NCBI RefSeq assembly: GCF_020360975.1
Contig: NW_025408676.1
Location: forward strand, 1,984,001-2,048,000
Length of the DNA stretch: 64,000 nt
From: Hirsutella rhossiliensis
Lineage: Eukaryota; Ascomycota; Sordariomycetes; Hypocreales; Ophiocordycipitaceae
Direction of reading: 5' to 3'
Positions 54,416 to 64,000 of this stretch are shown one piece after another. Made by a program: the position numbers and the translations under genes. Positions within the stretch are counted from its first letter, which is position 1; the number at the start of each line of letters is the position of its first letter. Under the pieces are notes generated by a model. That model was not told the DNA's origin and made no database searches. It was given only the letters and a program-made list of their open reading frames with translations.

Positions 54416-55468
54416 GATCTGGACCAGGAAGGTTTCTGCGCAATCCAGGCAGAGCGATCGGTAACATCAGATATATCGCAGTTGCTGGGCGATGAACGGC
54501 AATTTTCAGCCTCGTTCGACGAGGAAGCGAACTTCTGTGCCGGCGCGACGCAGATCCATACCCATAGCCCGACCTGCGTCAAGTACTCGCTGGGCAAGGG
54601 GGCGCAAGAGTGATTTATGTCGTTTCAAGGCGCCGTGGGGACTGGTCGACGAGACGGCCTTCACGGGAGACGGCGTGCTGCGGATTCGGAGGTCGCACAG
54701 CATGGTGAATCGGTGGAACAAGGCGATTGCCGTGGGGCTTCGCCACAACCATGACATATCCTTCATCGCCACACAGCGCAAGACCATGGCCCTCGTCTTC
54801 TACGTCACCAACTATGCGACCAAGGTAGAGGACCCCGTGTGGAAGCGCGTCGTCGCGGCCGCGGATCTCTTGCCTCCCAGAGCAGGCGACGAAATGGCCG
54901 ACGACGCGGAGGTTCGTGGAGGCGAAGGTGGCGGGGACGATGGCAAACAAAACAGGACACGACAATTCTTGATGAAGGTGGCGAATCGCGTGTTTACGGA
55001 GAGGCCGTTATCGCAGGTCGAGGTTATTGCGGATCTTCTGGGATACCCGACTGAACTGACGAATAACGGTGCCTGGGCGTTCCTGAACGTTTCGGTGCTC
55101 TACTGGCACGTCTTCCGACAATGGCCGCACCTTCGACGGGAAAGCGGCGCATCCACTGCAGATGGTTCCGTGGACGAGTCAATACTCGTCGAAGAAGCAG
55201 GCCAGAGGATTTGCCGCGTCGAGGCATATCGTCATCGGGAGATGTCCTTCGAGGGCTGTGTCTCTACGACTATATTTCGCTGGTCAGGCTGAAGCGCAAC
55301 GACACGGACAAGAGGCCCGCCGCCTGGGAGGTCCCGCTCGAGAGCGGCTGGGCTCCGGGAGCCGTTGGGTGCAGGTGCTCAGGCGACCGGGCAAGCAGGC
55401 CATGGTCTGCCTCGATGGGTATTTGAGCAAGGATTTCGACGAAGACGACGAAGGTCGTGCTACCGAAG

Positions 55469-55528
55469 GTGCGTTTGTCGTCGACGGACCAGGGTGTCGG
55501 GTCGAGAAGGCTAATTTCCACGTCGAAG
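55469..55528 (+). other. Rep-domain intron 2 of H4 (conserved in H2)
   Basis: GTGCGT..CGAAG, 60 bp, phase 2. The H2 equivalent is 40303-40383. Both join an Arg codon to AAVQHLALF. Confidence 0.65.
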
Positions 55529-57980
55529 AGCGGCTGTGCAGCATCTTGCGCTATTCGTGCCGTGGGAGTCCTTCTTAGGTGAAGAAAGCGGTGGCATCGA
55601 CCGCATATGGAGGCGGGAACGAGCAGCTCTGGTCCCGAGGATATCATGTTACGTCGATAACGTGCAGTTGCTGCGACGGTCGGCCGAAGATGCAAAGCGG
55701 GACGCCAAGCAGTGGGCAGCCTCATCCGGGGACCGTGACGCCACGGCAGTACATCCGGACGAGGATGGCACTGGGGAGGCGGGTGTCGAGCCTGGATCGG
55801 TATACCAGGCCGACAGTACCGGAAACACGATGCGTCTAATCGACGTTGTCAGAAGCTCGATCGGGGCGAACCAAATCACGGCCGGCTCGCCAGAGCTCAC
55901 GGCGATGATGCAGGAGCTCAGCCGCTTCCAGCAATTGGCGTTGTCGTCGTCTTCCGAGTTCCAGGCCGCAATACTATCCGAACGGGGCCCAAGACGAATC
56001 AACATCCCGGGCGGGCATTCTCCGGAGCCAGAATACCGCCGCAGAGTCAGGTTAGGGCCATAAAGTCGCAGCAAACCTGTGCATCCAGGGAGAGGGAGAA
56101 GATGATCCGGGGCATACAAAGCGTGCCCACGGCAGCAGTGACTGATCGTCGGGCGGCGGTGCGCAGCGTGCTCACGGGTTTCGGGGATGACGATATCCAG
56201 ATGACGGCGGCGGACCTCGAGGAAACGGTAGAGGAGGCCAGCGCGGGAATGGAGATCCGGCTTGGCACCTCAACCTCCTTTATCGAGGCGGGTAAGGCCC
56301 TGGTAGCGAGGTTCACGCTGAACAAGAAGCAGGCGATCGCCTTCCTAATCATATGCCGTCAGCTTGACCTAATACGGCGCAGGGAAAAAGGCAACGTGCG
56401 TCAGCTGTGCCAATTCGTCGGTGGAGAGGGCGGAACGGGCAAGTCGCGAGTTATCGAGGCGCTCGTCGAGCTCTTCGCGTCCAAGGATCAATCGAATCGC
56501 CTGATAATAACGGCGACGTCAGGGACTGCAGCAGCACGGATCAACGGCATCACGATCCACTCCGCCTGCGGGTTCTCCAAAGATCTCGCGGCAGTCGCAA
56601 ACACGGGCAAGGATCTCGACGGGGTGCGAATGCCGAACCAGGCGGAGCGGTTCGTCCACGGGCAGTCCCGGATGGACTGGCAGGAGAAGGACGTGCTTGT
56701 CGTTGACGAGGTTAGCATGCTCGGGGCGCGGACGCTACACGCAGTCAACGAGCAGCTCTGCCGGCTGCGCGGGTCGCACCGGGATTTTGGAGGGATCCCC
56801 ATCGTCCTCTTCTGCGGAGACTTCCACCAATTCCGCCCGGTCCAAGAGCGGTCGATCCTCCTCCCCAGCACGGTTGTCTCGTGGGACATGGACAACTCTT
56901 TCAAGGCCGAGCAACGGCACCAGCACGACAAGGCGCACGCGCTGTGGAAGAGGTTCACGGCGGTCGTCATGCTGGACGAGCAAGTGCGCGCCGCCGACGA
57001 CCCAGAGCTGCAGAGGCTGTTAAAGCGAATCCGACTGGGTGTGCAGGACCGCACGGATCTGGACCTCCTCAACACCAGGTGCTACCAGGAGGGTAGGCAG
57101 ATCCCGTGGGCATCAGGCATCACCGTGGTGACGCCGCTGAACAGGAACCGGTGGAACCTGAACATGGAGGCCAGCTTGGCGTTCCAGATCCAGCACCGGT
57201 CGACGTTACGCATCTTCATATCCGGCCATAAATGGAAGGAGGGCTTGCCGACGGAGGAGGAGGCCATCATGATCCTAAACCAGGGCGACGATAGCGCAAT
57301 ACCGGTGCCGGCCGTCTTCATGTTCGTGCCGGGGATGCCGGTCGTCGTGAACCACAACACCCACCAGGGGTTAAAGCTGGTGAACGGTGCCAGCTACGCG
57401 GCGCTGGAGGTTATCCTCGACAAGTCGTACCCGGGGCATCGCATCTCGGCCGACATGACGATCCATTTCGGGCCGCCGGCGGGGATAATGCTAGAGTCCG
57501 AGACGACGAAAGATGTTCAATTCGTCGGGATGCCGCCAGGCACGATCTTGTTGACGCCCATGACCGTCAAGATACAATGCCAGCGAAAGAGGCCGTGGCA
57601 GCAGAACGACGTCAGTCGAAAGGGCCTGCCCTGTACGGCAGCCTTCGCGTGCACAGACTATAAAGTGCAGGGCAGGACGCTCGAGCGTGTGGCTCTGGAG
57701 CTGCGGGGGACGCGGACGTCAAACATCGAGGACGCGCCGTGTCCTCGCAGTGCGACCCGTACAGCCTGTACGTGCAGCTGTCCGCTGCCCGACGTTGGAT
57801 GGCATCATGCTCGTCTCCAAAGTGCGGGAGAGAGACTTGGTGGGCAACAAAGTCCCGGACGAGATGACCGACGCAGAAGCGAGGCTGGGTCGGCTGAGTG
57901 ACAAGACTGTTCGCGAGGCCTTGGAATGGCTAGACGTTGATTCCTTAGACCCTGCGGGCTTGCACGTGAAGCTATCGTGA

Positions 57981-58500
57981 TGCCGGGCGCTAGACGGCAC
58001 CGTGCTCGTGTCAGGGTGCGGCCCGTGCGGGAGAGGTTCGGTGGCCAAAGGCAAACCAAGTTCGCGAGTGTGTGCGCAAAGGCGCGAGGGCCTAGCCTGG
58101 TTGGGTCAGTCAGGCCCTGTCCCGGCTCTAAAAATCGGCTCGGTCCTCAGAAGGAAAGGCAAGGCAAAGGGCACGGGCCAAAATGCAGCGAAAGGCACAA
58201 GGCACCAATGACAAGGAAGCTTGCAAGGAGGGGCTAGGACGAGAGAGGGAAAAAAAGTCTGGGCCAATCAGAAGGCGGGATTTTCGAGGGTTAAAAATTT
58301 TTGGGGGTTTCGGTTTTGGGTTTCTCCGCGTCCAGAAGAGCCTTTCGTTCCTCAAGGCACGGGAAGCCGAGAAAGCTAGCGAATCAGAGGCGCGGATTCG
58401 GGGGGCAAAAAAGCGCGGCATAGAAATCCTTTCGTTCCTCAAGGCAAGAACCTTTCGTCACTCGTTCCTCGTTCCTCAAGGCATTGTTCTAAAATCTTAT
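57981..58500 (+). repeat. Helitron H4 3' tail
   Basis: Contains GGGCCAATCAGAAGG, the AAAATTTTTGGGGG stretch, CCTTTCGTTCCTCAAGGC at 58341 and 58427, and CGTTCCTCAAGGCAT at 58468. It has the same order of signals as the H3 tail but lacks the GCAACCC hairpin. Confidence 0.65.
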
Positions 58501-58531
58501 AAGAGCAGTTAATAATGCTCAAAGATGCCAC

Positions 58532-60084
58532 TCAATCTTTTTTGAAGTCATCCAGCCATCGAGGTCGTCTTCTGTTACTCTCCGATCGCGCAAGTCCCCG
58601 AAATGCACCCATTGCCTCCCGATCACTATCAACAGCTAAAGAGGGCCTTTGAGGACAGGATATGTCGTTTGAAGTTATCATTGCCTTGTTATTTGCGTTA
58701 TTATATAGTGTGTTTGGTACCTGCAATGCTATGGCCCGCTCTGGTGTGAACGGAAGAGTGACAATTTTTGCAGCGTGAACATCCTGACTCCTCTCGCGAC
58801 CCTCAGAAGCCACCCGTCGCTCATTCTGCATTTTCTGTGGCTTTTCCACTTTCAAAATCTTCAGCTCTTGTTAATAATGCCAATTTATCTCCTTATTTTG
58901 CTTCACGGCCTCCGTCATCCGTCGTTTTCTCCCAATTTCCGCCTCTCATTGCTTCCTCTTCTCTAGAGCGAGCTTTTGCTCCACTGCCTTCTGCTGTCGC
59001 TGAAGCTTTCAGGCCTCCTTCTTCAGAGCCTCCTCTTTCTTTGGAGTCCTTTCACTGTCATTTTTGGCGAGCTTGAGCCACATTTTTAGAGCTAAACACC
59101 TCGTCTGCACTAGAATCTGTACAGCAGAAGAGATCATCTTTGAAGCCTTACCGGTCTGCCTGCGCTGGTTCTTGTGACTACTTGTTCTCTGCATACTTTA
59201 ACTCTCATATCAAGCACTTAAAACTCATATTGAGGGCTCCCGAGGGTGCTGCTCAGCCTTCGGCTGTTGCGGCCAGCATCAACAGAGGACTTCTCGACTA
59301 CTTCCTGAAATGCGTTCCAAAACACAGTCTAGATCTTCGATTTCAGCAATCCAATGAACCTTTTTGATTTGTCTGTGTACTGGATAAGATCATGCGTATA
59401 CGCTGTTGAGAGAGCTGAATAACGATACATCAAGGGTTGCAGCCGATGAATGGATTGAGGAAACACCACAACGATCACTCGGTGCCGGTCACACCACTCC
59501 ATAAATTCGATACTAAAATGGTTAAGTGGCCATCAGGAACCAAAGGCGATAAGCACAACCGTTTCGAGCTTTCACCCTGGTAAACCGGTCGAACGTACCG
59601 GTGAGCTGCTCATTTCAATATTGTGATTCGTCCACCTCGTTTTTGACGTGTTAAAAATATTTATTGACGACTTGATTCACGTTTCACGAACCAAAAGTCC
59701 AGAGTTTGTGCTGGCTTGTCTTGGTGGATGAGAAATGGGGCAGCGATGCCATCTCTTGACTGACGCACATCTTGAACGTAAGGGAGGATGGGTTGCCATT
59801 TTTTAATACGCCGAGCAATTTTGCCTTGTTTTCTTATAATAAGAGGAATACCCTGTTCGTTCAAATGCTCATAAGGAATAGAAAGCCCATTTCATCCATG
59901 TTATACGTGTTTTAGGGTAGGGTGTCGAATTTCTCAATTTTCGTGCACGTCTTTCCTTGTCAGGTGTGAAAGCGGAGCCTCGCGCACTGAATTTCAAGCT
60001 AAAAATAAACCTTACATTCAGATGCATAGATAGGTTCTTTTCAGAAGATGCTTGTACCGTCGAATCACGTTCAATCTGGCTCAT
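58532..60084 (-). mobile_element. pogo-like DDE transposase, heavily decayed
   Basis: The minus strand shows ordered fragments in changing frames: TPDKERRARKLRNSTP and YNMDEMGFLF-type first Asp region near 59900; EQGIPLIIRKQGKIARRIKK near 59840; a third-Asp region VVVFPQSIHRLQP..STAYTHDLIQYTDKSKR near 59400-59490; and a basic C-terminus (MWLKLAKNDSERTPKKEEAL; ATAEGSGAKARSREEEAMRG) at 58850-59190. Stops and shifts abound. No TIRs found. Confidence 0.65.
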
Positions 60085-61794
60085 TACGGGTGCGTAGAAT
60101 GAAGTTATCCAGCTCGCCCTTCCAACCCCATTTTTGCAGTATCCTGAGCCAAGTTCTGCACTATGGATAGAATGGGAGAATCCACATGATTAAAGCCTAC
60201 GATGAAAGCCAATAATGTTCTGTTTTGCTGTATTGGCTGAAATGACTTACACAATCTGTCGGCATCCTATTTTGGCCGTTGCTTGGTTTGATGTCAGCAC
60301 CGCAGCGCATTGCCCCTAGATAAAAGTTCTAAATATATGCCAGACTTTCACTGCTTCTGATGATTCAGGAAATCAAAGGATACGTCAATTGGCACCGTTG
60401 TTGTTGAGCTATTGTCGATTGATGTTGAGCGTGCGAAGTCGCCGCAATCCGGCAGATCACCAGATCCGGCAGATCATCGGAAAATCCCTTACAAGTTACC
60501 TCCGCGTTCTTACCCCGCCCGCCCTCAACCCACCTTGTTGTGGCGGGGTAAAATGGCGTCCAAGCAGCCACACTACCGGGAGCAAGCCTCATCGTCTCAG
60601 CAGACCTGCCAGTGTGGAACCAAATTCAGTCCCGTTCCTCAAGGCATTGGCGGACCCTGAAAGGGGCCGGTCTCCTGTTGTATGCCTTGAGGAACTCAAG
60701 GGTCTTTCTTCCGCCCCGTCCTTGACGAAGCTCGGGCCACTCAACGATCCGTGCTGGCTGCGCCTCACGCACCAGCCACAAGCCACACAGCTGGCCAAAC
60801 TTCTACGACGGGGCAGGAGCCTCTTCCTTCTGTGTGCCCGGGTTACAGGCGGCCTCACACATATATCGGGCTGGGGTCGGACCAGAAGGTCGCCGAGGGC
60901 TAAAGCCACGGGGCACTCCCAATCGTTCATCATCATTTGCAGCCTGCATGCCGGACGATATCATACTACACAACTAGGCACTCTCTACGATCCAATCTGA
61001 ACAGCGCAATGCTGCATGTCATATCTACTGTGCCTTTGAGGGAGTCCCTTGAAGGGCCTTCCCCAAACTATGGAGAACTTAAGCTCGGCAAGACATCCGA
61101 GCCTTACATGGCTGCCCCCGACCTCCGGGGCCATTACCATTGTAAAGGAACTCATCATCTAGGTATGCCTGAACGGGGCAAGTTAAATTTCGCGCATCCA
61201 TCCATGCTGCCACCTCTCTTTGCTCAGCTGGGATTCTCATCCCGGTGTGCGATGTGGTGAGCCAGCATTCTGCCGTAATTGCATTGTTGACCCGTTTTCG
61301 CTTTGCACCATCCGCTCTCCTCCCTTAGGGTGTGCAACAGATCCATCGCTTGGTCCATGATTATGGACATGTTGACTTGCCTTTTCCTTGTGTCTTATTT
61401 CCCATCTGTTGGTGCCCATCTGAATCTCCACGGCATTGAACGAAAAGGACAACCCGTCTTTCTTTCCTCCCTGTCCCCCTGCGCGGTTACATTCCCAAAC
61501 AAGCCTCTTCTTCGCAACTGGGCCTCCTGTGACTTTCGAGCATTTTTGGAAAGATCGACAAATACGAATACCGTAGCCTTGCGACTTGGCAAATTCGAAG
61601 AGCTCTCGTCTTATTTCTTTAAAGAAGGGTAAGTGGTGCCTTCTGGAGGGAGCTTCAATAGTTGCACTTCACATCCGGCTGACAGAACAGATGCACCTCG
61701 TTTCTCTAACTGGGACTCTGTTAAATCTCCATTTCTGCATCAGTCTTTTGCTCAGTTCTGCTCTGTAAAGCCTTTCCCGGTGTTGCATCGAATG
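60085..61794. other. Gene-poor stretch
   Basis: No supported gene. Open frames at 60389-61000 (no ATG start) and 61303-61632 have no recognisable motifs. Two copies of the Helitron-tail word lie here: CGTTCCTCAAGGCATT at 60633-60648 on + and its inverse ATGCCTTGAGGAACTC at 60682-60697, about 50 bp apart, forming an imperfect inverted pair. Confidence 0.4.
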
Positions 61795-62813
61795 CTAACC
61801 TGCTAGAAATATTGCTCCCGTCTCGTGATCTGCGGATTCCTGCGCAAGGCACGGGTCGATAGGGATGTATTGGTCGTCCACGGCCTCTAACATGCCATCA
61901 TTCGCCCGACTACTTGACGAAGAATCCTTGGTGCGTTTAGATGGCGAAGCAACCGGGCTGCTGCTGAAAGGGTTTCGTCGTTTCCCCGGTTCGGCCTTTG
62001 CGTTCTGTGGAGAAGACTGTTTCCTCATCGTTACAGCACTGTCGAACGTAGCGTTCGATATGAAGCCGAACTCATCCGCGAGCACTACTAGGATATCTTG
62101 ACCAGGCTGGAGCTCCTCCTCTAGCAGCGCAGGGTTCAGCACACCGACGATGCTGCCTCTCCCATACATCCATTTTCTGGCTGCGAAGCCGCCTTCGGGT
62201 GCGCTCTTCATCCAATCAATACGGCTTTTCCAAGGCTGCTGATCGTGTGGCAAGTACACTAGGATGTGGAACATCTGGCCGCCTTTAAATGTCGGGTCTC
62301 TGCCAAGGGGCGGTACGAGATATGTGCTACACCGGACGAAGCCACAGCACTTTAGCTGGTTAATGCTCAGCGATCCGGCCTTGAAACGGAATGTTGTCGT
62401 GTCGATGGGTCCGTGGAGGCTAGCACGCGGTGCGATGGTTGGGAAACTGCCATTCGCAAGCCTCAGAGGCCTCATCGCGATCCTAGAGGCAGGGCCGGTC
62501 AGTTCTCCCCAGTCTTGTGGGGTTGGGGTTCTGTCGGAGTGATGCTTGCACGCAGGGCTTCAACATACGGTTGAACACACATATGTCCACGGACCTGGGC
62601 TAACTTTGCGTACGAGTCTTCCCACATCCCGACAGCTGACTCGTCTCCATCTTCGACTCTGCGGCGGAATGCAGCTGATACGGATGTAGCTGGGCGTCGA
62701 AGAAGAACCACTGGCTCTCCCACTCATCCATTTGGGGGAAGGGATACACGTGCATGGATAGCGGCACATCGACTCCATCAATCTCATCGAGGAGGATAAT
62801 GCGGCTTCACATG
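61795..62813 (-). pseudogene. Helitron-linked unknown gene family, divergent copy D
   Basis: Exon 1 (minus) shows DEIDGVDVPLSMHVYPFPQ, then DEWESQWFFFDAQLHPYQL, aligned with SEWTEQWFFM..HPYAL of copies A-C. After a shift near 62668 come FRRRVEDGDESAVGMWEDSY and QVRGHMCVQP. Intron 62483-62568 (GTATGT..CTCTAG, 86 bp) starts at the same Gln-Pro codon as in the others. Exon 2 reads IAMRPLRLANGSFPTIAPRA, INQLKCCGFVRCSTYLVPP, HILVYLPHDQQPWKSR, GSIVGVLNPALLEE and GQDILVVLADEFGFIS. The tail is basic and Ser-rich (SSSPVASPSKRTKDSSSSS) and ends at 61795. Exon 2 is open throughout. The N-terminal start is unclear. This is a clearly diverged member, so the family predates the recent Helitron burst; no Helitron gene is seen immediately beside it. 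Confidence 0.65.
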
Positions 62814-63485
62814 CACAACGGCGCAATAGAGAGCTTTGTGTCACGTATCACAGATCCTGAAACGTCATGCCCCATCACTGCCACTGCTGCACCGCGGCTC
62901 CGCCGCAGCTTCGCCGCATGATGAAGGTATATATTGCACGAATGTGTGCATCCAGTCGTTTCTCTTCTTTGTTCCTCAGATAATTCTCATTCATTTGCCT
63001 GATGCCATCCCTGACACGTGTGTCTCGCGAAGCAGAGAGCAAAAGTGGGCATAAACGTGGATAAAGGGACTTTTCAAAGGTTGAGCATCACACGATCAGA
63101 GGGTATGTGAAACGCATGTGTTGCTTGCTCTCTTCCGTTGCCCTCATCCGTCTAAACCTCCCGTTTTATATCCCTCAATGCCTTCCCCAAGTTAATATCC
63201 CGTTTTCAGGTATAGTATATATTCTATCAGGAAGAGGGCACTTCTTGCCACTTACTGAAGGCCACGTAAGTCATCTACGTCAACACATTCAGCTCCATCT
63301 TCCCAATCAATAGCTCTCCAAGCTATTAGGTCGATAGTTCAGTCTCTTGAGGTCCCCGAGCCAGTAAGAGAGATACTGGACTCCTTGGAAGATCCCGTTC
63401 GAATAGGAGATACTCCGAACCCCGCAGTGGACCATAAGCCTCCCTCCTTACCTGGCTTCGAGCTGTATTACCTAGAGAAACCTAG
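62814..63485. other. Spacer before hAT relic
   Basis: No gene recognised. The left part may contain the missing first codons of copy D on the minus strand. Confidence 0.35.
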
Positions 63486-63749
63486 AGGCCTCACTTCGTT
63501 GGGACCTTCTTCTCGACACTTGACGTCGCAAACCCTCTTGAGTGGTGGAACCGGCATCAGCAGGAATACCCAGTATTATATCGAATGGCGCTGGATCTGT
63601 TCTCGATTCCTGGCATGAGTGCTGAATGTGAGAGAGTGTTCAGTCAGACAAAGAAGATGATCACGGACGAGCGCAATCGGCTGTCTCCTGAAATAGTCGA
63701 GGCCGATCAGCTTCAAAAGCAGTGGCTAATGAAAGGGTTGGTCGCATAG
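63486..63749 (+). mobile_element. hAT transposase C-terminal dimerisation domain, relic
   Basis: The frame reads RPHFVGTFFSTLDVANPLEW, WNRHQQEYPVLYRMALDLFS, then IPGMSAECERVFSQTKKMIT and DERNRLSPEIVEADQLQKQW to the stop at 63749. This is the hAT family C-terminal dimerisation region (SIPxMSAExERxFS). The catalytic DDE core upstream is missing or unrecognisable. Confidence 0.85.
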
Positions 63750-63841
63750 CAGCATCCTAAGTAGAGAAAATGCATTTTTGGTCTCTAGTCTTTTGACAAT
63801 GCCCCTTACTATAGCACCTCGGGATCAGACCATCAGACCAT

Positions 63842-63947
63842 CAGACCGACCGGTCCTCCAACCCAGACAGACCTAGACCGACAGACCGGCAGCCACGACA
63901 AACCCAGACCGACAGACCGAAGGGGCCGGTCTGGGTCGGTCGGTCTG
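63842..63947. repeat. Subterminal inverted repeat (CAGACCGACCGG palindrome)
   Basis: CAGACCGACCGG at 63842-63853 faces CCGGTCTGGGTCGGTCGGTCTG (63926-63947). Between them are several more CAGACCG/ACCCAGAC words. Clustered short motifs and a terminal palindrome are typical of hAT ends, so this is probably the right end of the hAT relic or of a derived MITE. Confidence 0.55.
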
Positions 63948-64000
63948 TTATCCACACTGCTATTGGCTCCCGAGTACCTTTCGTCTCTTCAAGGCATTCC

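Larger units (their letters stand above)
50877..57980 (+). mobile_element. Helitron H4: RepHel, most complete family-2 copy, frameshifted
   Basis: The N-terminus from 50877 is low-complexity with repeated RFRPIQAK / RPIRPKE / VRPIQPKE motifs. 52000-52350 has QAEELASVLCYLEEEF and RKVSTVRRFYRAFHD. 52550-52900 has the DUF6570-like region (GLTPVEEKLISLNSCYGFVT, VRYPRHVKGHITVFPNNVQE). 53400-53760 has FPTLLPFGFGGPRLAEEF-type Helitron N-domain sequence. 53826-54250 has AIWFTLSPNDITNP and, after a one-base shift at about 54206, the HUH ALHVHGLLWLQGN. Intron 54341-54415 follows. Rep tyrosines lie in YVTNYATK (54801, 54813), then intron 55469-55528. The helicase is 56102-57980: GGEGGTGKSRVIEALVE, VVDEVSMLGART, FCGDFHQFRPVQ and ACTDYKVQGRTLERVAL, with a shift near 57735. 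Lower GC than H2/H3 and clearly diverged from them, so an older or separate lineage. Confidence 0.88.

Noticed and set aside
60389..61000. 203-residue + strand ORF
   Set aside because: Starts without ATG, no motif, and contains the dispersed CGTTCCTCAAGGC word, so it is probably non-coding repeat DNA.

Overview
The window looks like the transposon-dense accessory compartment of a filamentous ascomycete (Pezizomycotina). It has short introns of 48-90 bp with GT..AG borders, fungal gene families (DMATS prenyltransferases, an Rds1-type ferritin-like protein, an NB-ARC/NLR relic, an APH-fold kinase-like protein, a hemerythrin fragment) and a typical fungal transposon load: Ty3/Gypsy chromovirus LTRs, a Tad-type LINE, pogo/Fot1-like DDE elements, a hAT relic and several Helitrons. 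No species can be named from sequence alone. Nearly all transposon genes are broken by frameshifts, so this is mostly a graveyard, although some parts are young, such as a perfect 101-bp TIR pair.

Layout: 0-6.5 kb holds a Gypsy 3' end with its LTR, then two intact DMATS-type aromatic prenyltransferase genes on the + strand, separated by a solo LTR and a 19-bp minisatellite. 7-12.6 kb holds a frameshifted pogo-like transposase, a tRNA-like sequence, an intact two-exon APH-like gene, a small coiled-coil ORF, and a LINE 3' fragment split by a solo LTR with a clean CCCCC target duplication. 13.5-19.5 kb is a nearly full-length Tad-type LINE (gag-like ORF1; endonuclease, RT and RNase H in ORF2; two 3' stem-loops; an AAT tail). 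19.5-27.2 kb is eroded host DNA: a frameshifted Rds1-like gene, a hemerythrin gene cut off by a two-intron DDE transposase, a Gly/Ala-rich small protein next to an NLR relic, and unidentified coding sequence. 27.7-30.5 kb is a DNA transposon with TA target duplications and 101-bp TIRs. 31-36 kb is a minus-strand Helitron (H1).

36-58.5 kb is a cluster of a second Helitron family on the + strand: H2 (5' truncated), H3 (Rep domain deleted) and H4 (most complete). They share a 3' tail with a GCAACCC/GGGTTGC hairpin and the recurring motif CCTTTCGTTCCTCAAGGC. Two of these units carry, divergently upstream on the minus strand, a gene family I do not recognise. Four copies lie in the window (A 25.8 kb, B 37-38.5 kb, C 48.7-50.2 kb, D 61.8-62.8 kb). 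B, C and D keep an intron at exactly the same codon position, and A keeps its donor. This repeated, spliced, Helitron-linked two-module protein is the best candidate for an undescribed component. The right end has a decayed pogo-like transposase, copy D, a hAT C-terminal relic and a hAT-like subterminal inverted repeat.
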